From NCBI GenBank assembly GCA_026415035.1, contig JAOAHX010000009.1, positions 36,189 through 100,188 of the forward strand: DNA of 64,000 nucleotides, in the 5' to 3' direction. This DNA comes from Thermodesulfobacteriota bacterium. GTDB lineage: Bacteria; Desulfobacterota; BSN033; UBA1163. Made by a program: the position numbers and the translations under genes. Numbering within the stretch: the stretch's first letter is position 1; each line of letters begins with the position of its first letter. Under the pieces are notes generated by a model. The model was not told the DNA's origin, made no database searches, and worked only from the letters and a program-made list of their open reading frames with translations. Positions 25,195-34,179 of this stretch are shown one piece after another.

Positions 25195-26522
25195 GACCCA
25201 GCAGAAGGGGACGATTTGGGGAAAAAGGGTCCCTGTTGGAGGCCGAGCCGAAAGGCCCGGGGCGTACAGCCCACGATCTTCTTGAAGACCTTGGTGAAAT
25301 AACTCTGGTCTGAAAACCCCACCTCCTGGGCGATCCGGGCGATTGGCAGCTCCTCATTGAAGAGAAGGCTCTTGGCCTTCTCGATCCTCACCTTCGAGAG
25401 GTAATCGATGAGGGTCATCCCCAGCTCCTCCTTGACGATGTGGCTTAAGCGGGAGGCGCTGAGAAAGACCTCTTTGGCGACCCGTTCCACGGTGAGGGGC
25501 TCGTTACAGTGGGTCTCGATAAATTGCATCGCCTTTTTCAACCGCTGGTAATTTCTCGCATTTCGCGTCTGGTAGATCCGGTCGGTGATCTTGTCGAGGA
25601 CTTTGACGATCCACAGACAGAGCTCCTCCTGGTTCCGAATCCTCGAAAGCTCCGTGACAAACCCATACCGTAAACCGAGCATCTCCTCCGTCTTTGCACC
25701 TGCTTCCACGGCGGCCCGAGAGAGGATGATGAGGAGTTCGAGGGTGGAAACCTTGAGGAGCTCGAAATTTTCGAGGTACTGGATCAGGACGATGGCCAGG
25801 AGCTGATAGAGGATCTCCTTGGCTCCAGCCTTATCGCCCAACCGGATTCTGGTGACAATTTCCCTTTCCCGTTCATAGAACCGTCTGCTCAGGAAACCCG
25901 GGGTGAGTTCCCGATCGAAATCCTTCAGATCCTGGATCTGATCGGCAATCTTCCCTTGAAGATTCTGGGCTTCCCTCACCTTGAGCAGATCGCCAAGGTC
26001 GGGATCGGAAAGCTGATCGGCCATTCCGAAAAGCAGTTGAGAGACCCCCTTCACCTCTTCGTCCTTCAGGACCGGAAGGCCCCTAAGGGAAGATCGGAGG
26101 CGTCGAAGGTTGAGGGAGGGTCCCCCATGGATGGCCTGCAACTCCTCAGGTTCCAGTTCGGAGGGAGGGATGAGCAAAAAGGGAGAGGCCACGAGCGAGC
26201 CGACGACTCGCCCCCGGTGGAGAATGGGGCAAACCATTTGCATGACCACATAGCAGCATTTTGAGAGGATCGGCTCCCCCCACCGGAGGGCTTCGCGAAG
26301 GGCCTCCCGTTGAACCTTCCGACAGATCCTCCTCTGAGTCTGACCGGGTCGAATCGACGCGCAGAAATTCGAAGGGCTTTGGAAATACCTCGACCTCCAG
26401 TAGAGATGTCCGTCCCGGCCATAAAGGCGCAGGGGGATCCGTGTGGTCTGAACGAATCTTTTGAGCTGACGGTCGGTTTCGCCGGAGATCCGTAGCTTAG
26501 GGCTCGGTGGGAGGGATCTCAT
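25191..26522 (-). CDS. AraC-family regulator with PocR-type sensory domain
   Basis: 443 aa. The N-terminal half resembles a PocR ligand domain, with Cys-containing segments around RPGQTQRRIC and ILSKCCYVVMQMVCPI, then GRVVGSLVASPFLLIPPSE. The C-terminal 100 residues form an AraC double helix-turn-helix: EVFLSASRLSHIVKEELGM, then ARIAQEVGFSDQSYFTKVFK and GCTPRAFR. PocR-domain regulators often control corrinoid-related or propanediol/methyltransferase genes. It is the last gene of a three-gene operon with DUF1638 and a corrinoid protein, so it likely senses the substrate of the methyl-transfer island. Its start overlaps the corrinoid gene by 26 bp. Confidence 0.85.
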   Translation of the reverse strand: MRSLPPSPKLRISGETDRQLKRFVQTTRIPLRLYGRDGHLYWRSRYFQSPSNFCASIRPGQTQRRICRKVQREALREALRWGEPILSKCCYVVMQMVCPILHRGRVVGSLVASPFLLIPPSELEPEELQAIHGGPSLNLRRLRSSLRGLPVLKDEEVKGVSQLLFGMADQLSDPDLGDLLKVREAQNLQGKIADQIQDLKDFDRELTPGFLSRRFYEREREIVTRIRLGDKAGAKEILYQLLAIVLIQYLENFELLKVSTLELLIILSRAAVEAGAKTEEMLGLRYGFVTELSRIRNQEELCLWIVKVLDKITDRIYQTRNARNYQRLKKAMQFIETHCNEPLTVERVAKEVFLSASRLSHIVKEELGMTLIDYLSKVRIEKAKSLLFNEELPIARIAQEVGFSDQSYFTKVFKKIVGCTPRAFRLGLQQGPFFPKSSPSAGS

Positions 26523-27231
26523 GATCGTCGATATTCAGGAGCTGCCTCACCATCGCCGGGGCGGAGGTGGCCTCCCGACAGTACCCATCCGCTCCGATGT
26601 TCTTGGCAAAGATCGGGGTGACCGGAGCTCCTCCTACCAGGGTCTTCACCTGTTTGATTAAGCCAGAGGCATGGAGGCGTTCGATGGTGAACTTCATCCA
26701 GCTCATGGTGGAGGTCAGCAGGGAGGACATGGCCAAGATCTTAGCCTCATGCCTTTCGATCGCCCGGATAAACCGCTCGGGAGGAACATCCACGCCGAGA
26801 TCGATCACCTCAAAGCCATTCCCCTCGAGGAGGATGACCACCAGGTTCTTCCCGATATCGTGAAGATCGAATTTCACCGTTCCGATGACGACCTTGGCCA
26901 TCTTGTGGTTCTTTCGCTCCTGAAGCAAGGGCCGAATCACATTTAACCCGAATTGGAGGGCCCTGGAGGACATCAGGAGTTCCGGAATGAAGAAATCCCC
27001 CCTCCGGAACCGCTCGCTGGCCTCGAGCATGCCGGGGATGAGCCCTTGATTCAGAATTCGGAAGAGATCCACTTGATCACGGACCAGCCCCTCAGTGAGT
27101 TCCCGGACCGCCTTGCCATCCCTGGAGACCACGGCCTGTTGAAGGGCCGCCAACCGCTTTTCAACGGCCATAGGAGGAGGGAAGGCACCTCTTTCGATAT
27201 CTGGGGGGTCGCGACGGAGACGAGGAATCAT
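26497..27231 (-). CDS. Methyltransferase cognate corrinoid protein
   Basis: 244 aa from an ATG overlapping the upstream stop (ATGA); an internal ATG at 27171 is possible and would give the usual family start MAVEKRLAALQQAVV. A helical cap domain comes first, followed by a Rossmann B12 domain with GTVKFDLHDIGKNLV (DxHxxG, His is the lower cobalt ligand) and TLVGGAPVTPIFAKNIGADGY. The family shuttles methyl groups between a substrate-specific methyltransferase and an acceptor methyltransferase. No methyltransferase shares this operon; the four UroD-type proteins are encoded on the other strand. Confidence 0.92.
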   Translation of the reverse strand: MIPRLRRDPPDIERGAFPPPMAVEKRLAALQQAVVSRDGKAVRELTEGLVRDQVDLFRILNQGLIPGMLEASERFRRGDFFIPELLMSSRALQFGLNVIRPLLQERKNHKMAKVVIGTVKFDLHDIGKNLVVILLEGNGFEVIDLGVDVPPERFIRAIERHEAKILAMSSLLTSTMSWMKFTIERLHASGLIKQVKTLVGGAPVTPIFAKNIGADGYCREATSAPAMVRQLLNIDDHEIPPTEP

Positions 27232-27896
27232 AGGTCAAAAAACATCTCTTGTTCGACGGTCTGATGAGGACGGATCAGAAGGAAATCCCGGTCCCATGGC
27301 CCCTGGACCAACTTCCGAAAGAGATCGGGAGAGCCCTTGAGCTCTTCGAAAGAAATCCCCAAAAATTCAGCGTTCTGCCTGGCCACCGCCCGATAAGGGT
27401 CTGGGGGATAGACTCCCGTATCGATGAAGACGATCCGGGTATAATGTTTCATCTCCTCGTTCAGGACCCACCGGGCCGTCTCCTTCCCGTAAGCCTTCTC
27501 ATAGGACTCATATTTTGAAATAGGGGTCTGACCCTTCTCGATCCAGCCCGGGGTGAGATAATAGGTCCCCGGATGCTCCTTCGACTGGCGCTGGTAAGAT
27601 TCTACCGACCCGAGAAAGAGGGAGATACAATCGTGCACCTTGGGGATGATGAGCGGGTGGAAGGTCGATGACACCCCTACGATCCCGTTGCTACAGAGCC
27701 CGTACCCCAGGACGATCCCCTCATAGGGCTGAGAGGAAACCTTCTCGATCTCCCGTTGAATGGCCTGCCCCATCTGCTCAGGGGTCCGGTGCAACCCGTA
27801 GTCCAAAAAGACAAACTCCGTTTTCCCGTCCTGGAACCGCCTGAACTCCCTTTCCATAACGGAACAGGCCAACACAAACAATCTTGGCCCTCCCAT
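27228..27896 (-). CDS. DUF1638 domain protein
   Basis: 222 aa from the ATG at 27896 (MGGPRLFVLACSVMEREF). The frame is open to a GTG at 27947, but that coincides with the predicted transcription start, so the ATG is preferred. The DUF1638 pattern is visible: ACSVMEREF, FLDYGLHRTPEQM, VLGYGLCSNGIVG, HPLIIPKVHDCISLFLGS and later RWVLNEEMKHYTRIVFIDTG. The family is of unknown function but often sits beside corrinoid methyltransferase genes. Conserved Cys and His suggest metal or corrinoid handling, which is inference. It is the first gene of the operon with the corrinoid protein and PocR/AraC regulator. Confidence 0.85.
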   Translation of the reverse strand: MGGPRLFVLACSVMEREFRRFQDGKTEFVFLDYGLHRTPEQMGQAIQREIEKVSSQPYEGIVLGYGLCSNGIVGVSSTFHPLIIPKVHDCISLFLGSVESYQRQSKEHPGTYYLTPGWIEKGQTPISKYESYEKAYGKETARWVLNEEMKHYTRIVFIDTGVYPPDPYRAVARQNAEFLGISFEELKGSPDLFRKLVQGPWDRDFLLIRPHQTVEQEMFFDL

Positions 27897-27952
27897 GGTG
27901 GAACCCACGCTCCCTTCATGTTTCGAATCTCTTTTGGATCGCTCCACCCCCC

Positions 27953-27981
27953 ATTGTAAACGGAACCCCCCAGGAAGTCAA
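27953..27981 (-). promoter_or_regulatory. Sigma70-like promoter for the DUF1638 operon
   Basis: On the minus strand TTGACT (27981-27976), a 17-bp spacer and TACAAT (27958-27953) match the consensus at 5/6 and 5/6. Transcription would begin near 27946, leaving a leader of about 50 nt before the ATG at 27896. Confidence 0.6.
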
Positions 27982-28011
27982 TCGCTCCCCGCCCCCCTGG
28001 ACATAGCAGGA

Positions 28012-28039
28012 TTTTACCAAAATTGAGCAAGATTATACA
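28012..28039 (+). promoter_or_regulatory. Weak candidate promoter for the UroD/TRAP/corrinoid operon
   Basis: TTTTAC (28012-28017), a 16-bp spacer and TATACA (28034-28039) lie about 50 bp upstream of the methyltransferase ATG at 28091. The match is modest. It sits in the divergent region shared with the DUF1638 promoter, where a PocR/AraC regulator could act. Confidence 0.3.
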
Positions 28040-28090
28040 AGAGACGGGAACGCCCTTCATGGGATAAAAATAGGGGGAGGATAGGATCTC

Positions 28091-29218
28091 ATGGAAGAGA
28101 TGAAACCTCGTGATCGGATATTGACGGCCCTTAAAAGGGGGATGCCGGACCGGGTCCCGTGGATCGAAAATGACATCGAAGAAAATCTTCAAGAGAAAAT
28201 CATGGGGACCACCCAATTTACGCCCGGCGAGCTCTGCGAACGACTGGGCATGGACGGTTTCGGCTATCACTTCCCGATGGGCGGACAGGCCACCGCTGGA
28301 CAGGCCCTTCAATCGGCCAAGGGGTTCAAAGAGAACTATTATTACCCTCCGAAAGTCACCTTTGATTTTGTCCCCCCTTGGATTGCCGAGATGGGCGTGA
28401 TCCCCGAAACCGGTCGCACTTATATCAAAAAAGGGCTCCTGACGTCTCCGGACTCCCTCCAACTGTTCGATGAATATCTCCCAGACCCAGATCACCCGGC
28501 ACGATATGAGGCGGTTGCAAAATGGCTCGCCCAGTATAAAGGGGACTATGCCGTGTTCGCGAGAATTCGTCTGGGGTCTGCCTCGATGCTCGAAAGCATG
28601 GGCATCCTCGAATTCGCCTACAATGTGTATGACCGCCCGGATCTGGTCAAGGAGGTCCACCGGAGATTCTCCGAGTGGTCCGCGAGGGTCGTCGAACACC
28701 TGAATCAGCTCGACTTCGACTTCTTCTGGGCCAACGACGACCTCGCCGATACGAAAGGGCCTTGGATGAGTCGGGAGATGTTCCAGGAATTCTTCCTCCC
28801 CTACCAGCGCATCGTGGCCAGCGCCATCAAGAAACCTTGGATTTTTCACAGCGACGGAAACATCCTTCCCCTTTTGGAAGACCTCCTGACCTTGGGGATG
28901 AGCGGGATTCATCCCATTCAGCCTGCGGCCATGGACATCGGTCAGATCAAGGCCCGATATGGCCATCGGGTCTGTATCGCCGGAAATATCGATCTGGATT
29001 ACACCTTGACCCTCGGAACCCCTGAAGAAGTGGAACGGGAAGTTCGGGATAGGATCCTCATCGCAGGGAAAGGGGGAGGATACATCATCACCAGCGCCAA
29101 TAGTCTGACCGACTATTGCAAGGTCGAAAATGTCTGGGCCATGGCGAGGGCCATCAAAAAATACGGCAAGTATCCCCTGCCCGAAGAAGGCGTTCCTGGG
29201 AAGATGGGAACGTCCTGA
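28091..29218 (+). CDS. Uroporphyrinogen decarboxylase-family (MtaA-like) methyltransferase, copy 1
   Basis: 375 aa. A UroD-type TIM barrel is evident from RILTALKRGMPDRVPWIEND at the N-terminus, FFWANDDLADTKGPWMS and IFHSDGNILPLLEDL, and the later VCIAGNIDLDYTLTLGTPEEV. Family members that act on corrinoids bind zinc with HxC...C; here the site reads HSDGN, so any metal site differs. True UroD is unlikely because there are no heme genes here and several paralogues sit beside corrinoid proteins. It heads a long operon (28091-36682) and may demethylate the substrate imported by the next-encoded TRAP system. Confidence 0.82.
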   Translation: MEEMKPRDRILTALKRGMPDRVPWIENDIEENLQEKIMGTTQFTPGELCERLGMDGFGYHFPMGGQATAGQALQSAKGFKENYYYPPKVTFDFVPPWIAEMGVIPETGRTYIKKGLLTSPDSLQLFDEYLPDPDHPARYEAVAKWLAQYKGDYAVFARIRLGSASMLESMGILEFAYNVYDRPDLVKEVHRRFSEWSARVVEHLNQLDFDFFWANDDLADTKGPWMSREMFQEFFLPYQRIVASAIKKPWIFHSDGNILPLLEDLLTLGMSGIHPIQPAAMDIGQIKARYGHRVCIAGNIDLDYTLTLGTPEEVEREVRDRILIAGKGGGYIITSANSLTDYCKVENVWAMARAIKKYGKYPLPEEGVPGKMGTS

Positions 29219-29299
29219 TCCATTCCCATCTTGAAGCGAGGAGGACGAGAAACCCTACCCCTGAACCCAAACCATCCAGACGGAGAAAGGAGGCCAAAG

Positions 29300-30376
29300 A
29301 TGGAAAAATCGAGGAGGAAGTTTTTAAAGGCGTTGGGCGTCACTGCATTAGGCGCCGGGGCAATCCTTCCCAAACCGAAGAGGAGCCATGCTCAGACCAA
29401 AACCTTCAGGTGGCGGTTAACGACCGCTTGGCCAACCGGGATCCCTCTCTTTACCGATATGGCGAAGGTCTTGCCGGACGTGGTCAAAAAATTGAGCGGA
29501 GGCCGGATGACGATCGATATCTTCCCTGCCGGGGCCATCGCTCCCGCCTTGGAAGGCGTTGATGCTGTGAGAAGAGGGGTATGCCAGATGGCCCATACCT
29601 GGCCAGGATACGATATCGGCATTCACCCCGCCACCTGCTTGCTCGGAGGGTATGCAGGAAGCCCCAACTCGGAAGTGATGATCCACTGGATGTATAGCGC
29701 TGAGGGTTACAAGCTCTGGCAAGATTTCCGACTGGAAAAATTCGATGTCATCTCTTTCCCGGGAGGGTTACGGCCCACCGAGGTCTTTGCCCATTCCCAC
29801 AAACCCATCCGAACTCTGGCCGACCTCAAGGGCATCAAATTCCGGACGGTGGGGGCCTGGGCAGACATCCTGCCCAAATTAGGGGCATCGGTCATCACCC
29901 TCCCGGGCGGCGAGGTGTTGCCGGCCTTGGAGAGAAAGGTCATCGATGCCACCGAATGGGCTTGCGCGGGCGAAAATCTGCCGATGGGGTTCCACGAAGT
30001 GGCTAAGTATGTCATCATCCCTGGGATCCACCAACCCAGCGCTCCCTTTGAATTTGTCATCAATAAAAAAGCGTGGGAAGAGCTTCCCGAGGACCTCAAA
30101 GCCATTATCGAGGAGGCGGCCAAAATTACCACCCTGATGTCCTGGACGAAGATCGGGATCCTGGATATGGGGGCGATGGAGGTGTTCAAAAAGAGAGGAA
30201 ATATCATCATCGAATTGGCCCCTGAAGTTCAGGCGGCCGCTTATAAGTTGGGGCGGGAATGGGCGGATGCTCATGCCGCCAAAGATCCCTGGTTCAAGCG
30301 AATTTTGGATTCTCAGAGGAAGTTCGAAGAGGGATGGAAAAGCATTGAGAAAATAAGATTTTTAAAATACGATTGA
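29300..30376 (+). CDS. dctP: TRAP transporter solute-binding protein, TakP-like, with Tat signal
   Basis: 358 aa from the ATG at 29300, behind AAAGGAGG. The N-terminus has a twin-arginine motif (SRRKFLKALG) and a short hydrophobic stretch ending near SHAQ, so export by Tat is likely. The motif GGEVLPALERKVIDATEW matches the 2-oxoacid-binding TakP branch, and GIKFRTVG holds the usual carboxylate-binding Arg. A second AGGAGG lies 56 nt upstream. It should capture a carboxylate in the periplasm for the permeases encoded next. Confidence 0.93.
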   Translation: MEKSRRKFLKALGVTALGAGAILPKPKRSHAQTKTFRWRLTTAWPTGIPLFTDMAKVLPDVVKKLSGGRMTIDIFPAGAIAPALEGVDAVRRGVCQMAHTWPGYDIGIHPATCLLGGYAGSPNSEVMIHWMYSAEGYKLWQDFRLEKFDVISFPGGLRPTEVFAHSHKPIRTLADLKGIKFRTVGAWADILPKLGASVITLPGGEVLPALERKVIDATEWACAGENLPMGFHEVAKYVIIPGIHQPSAPFEFVINKKAWEELPEDLKAIIEEAAKITTLMSWTKIGILDMGAMEVFKKRGNIIIELAPEVQAAAYKLGREWADAHAAKDPWFKRILDSQRKFEEGWKSIEKIRFLKYD

Positions 30377-30385
30377 GTCGTCTCG

Positions 30386-30419
30386 GGGCCAGGGAGTCCC
30401 ACCCCTTCTACCCTGGCCT
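30386..30419 (+). terminator. Hairpin between dctP and dctQ (attenuator-like)
   Basis: An 8-bp perfect stem ggccaggg / ccctggcc (30387-30394 with 30411-30418), extended by a G-T pair, lies just after the binding-protein stop. There is no T-run. Such hairpins often stabilise the dctP message and lower permease expression. Confidence 0.45.
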
Positions 30420-30459
30420 GAGCCTCCCTCGTTGTCAAAGAAAGGAGAGCGATCTTATC

Positions 30460-30966
30460 ATGCTCGCTTCCGTCACGAAGACCATCGATTCAATCAGCCA
30501 GTGGTCTGGAAAGGCCGTGGCGTGGCTGATTCTGCCCAATGTGCTCGCCTTGGTCTACGAGGTCATCGCGAGATACATCCTCCAACGTCCGACGATATGG
30601 TCTTACGAGGTCACTTACTTCCTCTATGGCACCCATTTCCTCATCGGAGCGGCCTTCGTCCTCCTTCTCAAAGGCCATATCCGAATCGACGTCCTCTATA
30701 TGCATCTCTCCCCAAGGGGAAGGGCTTTGATCGATGTGCTGGGTTACCTCATCCTCTTCTTTCCCGTGGTCCTGGCCCTCATCTACGCGGGGACGGAGTT
30801 TACGATCCAATCTTTCCAGATGGGAGAAAAATCGGGGGCCAGCCCTTGGCGGCCCCATCTCTACCCTTTTAAGGCCGTGTTGGTCTTAAGCTTCTTTCTT
30901 CTCCTGCTTCAGGGCGTCTCTGAATTTTTACGGAGTTTGAATCTCCTCCTGAAAGGAAGAGAGTAA
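30460..30966 (+). CDS. dctQ: TRAP transporter small permease
   Basis: 168 aa from the ATG at 30460, behind AAAGGAGAG. Four hydrophobic segments are visible, with the DctQ patterns WLILPNVLALVYEVIARY and WSYEVTYFLYG, then LLKGHIRIDVLY. The stop TAA shares its last base with the ATG of the large permease. It forms the membrane part of the TRAP system with DctM. Confidence 0.9.
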   Translation: MLASVTKTIDSISQWSGKAVAWLILPNVLALVYEVIARYILQRPTIWSYEVTYFLYGTHFLIGAAFVLLLKGHIRIDVLYMHLSPRGRALIDVLGYLILFFPVVLALIYAGTEFTIQSFQMGEKSGASPWRPHLYPFKAVLVLSFFLLLLQGVSEFLRSLNLLLKGRE

Positions 30967-32288
30967 TGGGTTCAGAATATCTTCCCCTTCTGATGTTCCC
31001 TTGCATGCTGATCTCCATCTTCGCCGGCTTTCCGGTGGCCTTTGCGTTGATGGGCATTGCCTTCCTGTTTGGCCTCGTCGGATTTGAGGGAGGGATCTTT
31101 CCGATGTTGATCCGGCGGGTTTACAGCCAGGCAGAAAACTATGTCCTCGCGGCGGTTCCCCTATTCGTATTTATGGGCACCCTGCTCGAGCGATCCGGGA
31201 TCGCCCATAAACTCTTCAATGCCATCAGCATCTGGACGGGCCGTCTTAGGGGTGGCCTGGCGATGGCCACGGTGCTCATGTGCACCATCATCGCCGCCTG
31301 TACTGGGATCATCGGGGCCTCCGAGGTAATGGTCGGCGTCATGGCGATCCCCGCCATGTTGAAACGGAATTACCGACACAGTCTCATCTGCGGAACGATC
31401 TGTGCCGGCGGATCGCTGGGGACCCTGATCCCTCCCAGCGTCGTCACCGTCGTCTATGGCCCGGCCGCCGGGTTGTCGGTGGGAAGACTCCTCATCGCCA
31501 GCATCTTCCCGGGACTCCTCCTGTCCTTGATCTACCTCGTTTATATCGGGATCCGATCCTATCTCTCCCCCTCGATCGCCCCTCCCGTTCCCGTGGAGGA
31601 GTTGAGGATCCCGATCAAAGAAAAAATCTCCATGACCGCAACGGCCCTTCTCCCACCCCTTCTCCTCATCTTTGCCGTGATGGGAAGCATCGTCTTTGGT
31701 CTAGCAGCCCCGACAGAGGCCGCAGCCTTGGGCGCCTTCGGGGCGCTGGTCTTAACGGCGATATATGGCCAACTGACCCTGCAGTCGTTAAAAGAGACGG
31801 TCTTTCAAACCTTGAGAATTACCAGCATGATGATGTTGATCCTCACAGGCGGATATATGTTCAGCGGCGTCTTTTTAGGATTGGGAGGAGGGGATGTAAC
31901 GGAAAAGATCTTGATGGGCCTTCCTTTCGGTCGGGGAGGGATTTTAGTCCTCTTTCTCGCGATTGCTTTTCTGTCGGGGTTCTTTCTGGATTGGGCCAGT
32001 ATTCTGCTTGTCTTCATCCCCATCTTTTCTCCGATCATCGTAAAATTGGGGTTCGATCCCATCTGGTTCGGAATCCTCTTCATCATGATGATTCAGACCT
32101 CCTATCTGACTCCGCCCCTGGCGCCCGCGATCTTCTATCTAAAGTCGATCGTGCCGCCTGAAGTGACAATGCGAGAGATGTTTTATGGGGTGATCCCCTA
32201 TGTCCTCCTTCAGCTCACGGGTATCTTCCTGGTCGCTCTCATTCCCCAAATTGCCTTATGGCTCCCTTCGAAGATCATAGGTTGGTAA
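30966..32288 (+). CDS. dctM: TRAP transporter large permease
   Basis: 440 aa with about 12 hydrophobic segments. DctM landmarks are clear: FAGFPVAFALMGIAFLFGL, VPLFVFMGTLLERSGIAHK, GTICAGGSLGTLIPPSVV, GLAAPTEAAALGAFGAL and FDPIWFGILFIMMIQTSYLTPP (start of the last motif). It is the sodium-driven membrane channel partner of the TakP-like binding protein. It is followed by a second UroD-type gene 26 bp later, so transporter and methyltransferases share an operon. Confidence 0.94.
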   Translation: MGSEYLPLLMFPCMLISIFAGFPVAFALMGIAFLFGLVGFEGGIFPMLIRRVYSQAENYVLAAVPLFVFMGTLLERSGIAHKLFNAISIWTGRLRGGLAMATVLMCTIIAACTGIIGASEVMVGVMAIPAMLKRNYRHSLICGTICAGGSLGTLIPPSVVTVVYGPAAGLSVGRLLIASIFPGLLLSLIYLVYIGIRSYLSPSIAPPVPVEELRIPIKEKISMTATALLPPLLLIFAVMGSIVFGLAAPTEAAALGAFGALVLTAIYGQLTLQSLKETVFQTLRITSMMMLILTGGYMFSGVFLGLGGGDVTEKILMGLPFGRGGILVLFLAIAFLSGFFLDWASILLVFIPIFSPIIVKLGFDPIWFGILFIMMIQTSYLTPPLAPAIFYLKSIVPPEVTMREMFYGVIPYVLLQLTGIFLVALIPQIALWLPSKIIGW

Positions 32289-32313
32289 AGGCCAAACCCT
32301 AAAGGGGGATCGT

Positions 32314-33519
32314 ATGATGACTCATAAAGAACGGATGCTGAAGGCTGCCCGAGGGGAGTGGGCCGATCACCTCCCCTGGGTTCCCCGGATCGACCTCTGG
32401 CACAATTCAAACGCCATGCATGGCACGTTACCCAAACCATTTAAACCGGACGCCACGCTGGACGAGATCGCAGATTACATCGGCGGGGGGTACCACAAAA
32501 TCGTCCCAGAGTTTCTTAAGGTCCGCTCACCCGAAGACAACATTGACCGCGGGATAGGGGTGTATCGTCTCTGGGGGATGGCCTACCGGCCAGAACTGGT
32601 AGGCGTGGAACGGGAGGTCAAAAAAGAAGGGGATGCCACCCGCGTCACTTACCACACTCCTCTGGGGTCCGTCTCTTGCACCTATATTTATACGGAGGAG
32701 ATGAAACGGGCGGGTGCCTCCATCACCTGGATTACCGAACACGTCATCAAAGAACCGAAGGACTATAAGGTGGTCGGTTACATATTCAAGAATATAAAGA
32801 TCCATCCCGATTATGAAAATTACCTGGAATTTCAGAGGAAGGTGGGGGACAAAGGATTTGCGGCAGCCTTTGCGAACCTATCGGCCAGCCCGATGCATCA
32901 CATCATGAAAGAATTCCTCGATGCAACGAAATTTTATCTCGAGATGTACGATCATCCCAAAGAGATGCAGGGCCTCTGCGAGGATATGGAACCGTATTTC
33001 GACCAAATCTTCCGAGTCCTCGCTGACTCCCCGGCAGAGGTCATCTTCTCGGGGGCCAATTTTGATGAAATGATCACTTACCCCCCCTTCTTCCGGGATC
33101 ACATCATGCCCCATCTTCAAAAATTAGCAGACCTGCTCCACCCTAAAGGAAAACTGCTCCTCTGCCATTGCGACGGCGAAAACAAAGGGCTCCTCGATCT
33201 CATCCCCGAGAGCGGCATGGATATTGCGGAAGCCATCTGCCCGCAACCCATGACCAAAGTCACCATCCGAGAAGTGAAACAGGCCTTCAGGGGAAAGGTG
33301 ACCATTTTTGGGGGGGTCCCCTCCGTGGCCTTGATGGAAGAGAGCATGTCGGATGAAGAGTTTGAGCATTTTATGAAAAACTTATTCAACGAAATCAAAC
33401 CGGGAGATCGGTTCATCCTGGGAGTCAGCGATACCACCCCACCCGGGGCCAAATTTGAGCGGCTTTTGCGGATCACAGAGATGGTCCAGGACTGGGGAAG
33501 GCTACCGATGATCGATTGA
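32314..33519 (+). CDS. Uroporphyrinogen decarboxylase-family methyltransferase-like protein, copy 2
   Basis: 401 aa, the longest of the four UroD-type proteins here. It starts MMTHKERMLKAARGEWADHLPWVPRID and keeps the barrel signature. The metal-site region reads LLLCHCDGENKG, shifted by one residue relative to the HxC of MtaA/MtbA, and a later Cys (AICPQP) could complete a site. FGGVPSVALMEE and DRFILGVSDTTPPGA follow. It lies directly upstream of two corrinoid proteins, the classic place of a substrate-specific methyltransferase I. The methyl donor is unknown. Confidence 0.8.
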   Translation: MMTHKERMLKAARGEWADHLPWVPRIDLWHNSNAMHGTLPKPFKPDATLDEIADYIGGGYHKIVPEFLKVRSPEDNIDRGIGVYRLWGMAYRPELVGVEREVKKEGDATRVTYHTPLGSVSCTYIYTEEMKRAGASITWITEHVIKEPKDYKVVGYIFKNIKIHPDYENYLEFQRKVGDKGFAAAFANLSASPMHHIMKEFLDATKFYLEMYDHPKEMQGLCEDMEPYFDQIFRVLADSPAEVIFSGANFDEMITYPPFFRDHIMPHLQKLADLLHPKGKLLLCHCDGENKGLLDLIPESGMDIAEAICPQPMTKVTIREVKQAFRGKVTIFGGVPSVALMEESMSDEEFEHFMKNLFNEIKPGDRFILGVSDTTPPGAKFERLLRITEMVQDWGRLPMID

Positions 33520-33534
33520 AGAAGGAGGAGAACA

Positions 33535-34170
33535 ATGCTGGATCAGGAGAAATTTTATACTGGACTTTCCCAGGGCAAGGTGGATGAGGTGAAGCGATTG
33601 GTTCAGGAGGCGTTGGAGGGGGGCGTCCCGGTGGATAAAGTCTTAAAGGAGGGCCTTCTTGCGGCCATGGACCGCATTGGCGCCCGATTCAAGAGCGGAG
33701 AAATTTACATTCCCGAGGTCCTGATCGCGGCCCGGGCCATGCATGCAGGGATGGCCGTTCTCAAACCGATCCTCTCCCAATCCTCAACCAAACAGGCGCA
33801 GAAGGTGCTCATCGGGACCGTAAAGGGCGACCTCCATGATATCGGAAAGAATCTCGTGGTGATGATGCTGGAGGGAGGGGGCTTTGAGGTGGTCGACCTG
33901 GGGATCGATGTCCCTGCCAACAAATTCATCGATGCGATCAAAGCCCATCAGCCCCAGGTGGTCGGGATGTCAGCCCTGCTGACGACCACGATGATCGAGA
34001 TGAAAAACACGATTCAGGCCATCGAATGGGCTGGCCTGAGGAATCAGGTGAAGGTCATCGTCGGAGGAGCCCCGGTGACCCAGAAGTTTGCCGACGATAT
34101 CGGAGCCGATGGATATGGCCCTGATGCGGCCTCGGCCGTCGATCTGGTCCGAAGGCTCCTGGCAGAGTAG
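33535..34170 (+). CDS. Corrinoid protein, copy 1 of a tandem pair
   Basis: 211 aa, standard for MtaC/MtbC-like proteins. An N-terminal four-helix cap (GEIYIPEVLIAARAMHAGM) is followed by a B12 domain with GTVKGDLHDIGKNLV, in which the His of DLHDIG is the cobalt ligand, and IVGGAPVTQKFADDIGADGY. It carries the methyl group between methyltransferase I and II. A near-identical architecture is encoded 9 bp downstream. Confidence 0.94.
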   Translation: MLDQEKFYTGLSQGKVDEVKRLVQEALEGGVPVDKVLKEGLLAAMDRIGARFKSGEIYIPEVLIAARAMHAGMAVLKPILSQSSTKQAQKVLIGTVKGDLHDIGKNLVVMMLEGGGFEVVDLGIDVPANKFIDAIKAHQPQVVGMSALLTTTMIEMKNTIQAIEWAGLRNQVKVIVGGAPVTQKFADDIGADGYGPDAASAVDLVRRLLAE

Positions 34171-34179
34171 GGGGAGGCG

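Noticed and set aside
28091..29218. Calling the UroD-type proteins true heme-pathway uroporphyrinogen decarboxylase
   Set aside because: There are four paralogues, no heme genes nearby, and direct linkage to corrinoid proteins and a corrinoid activator.
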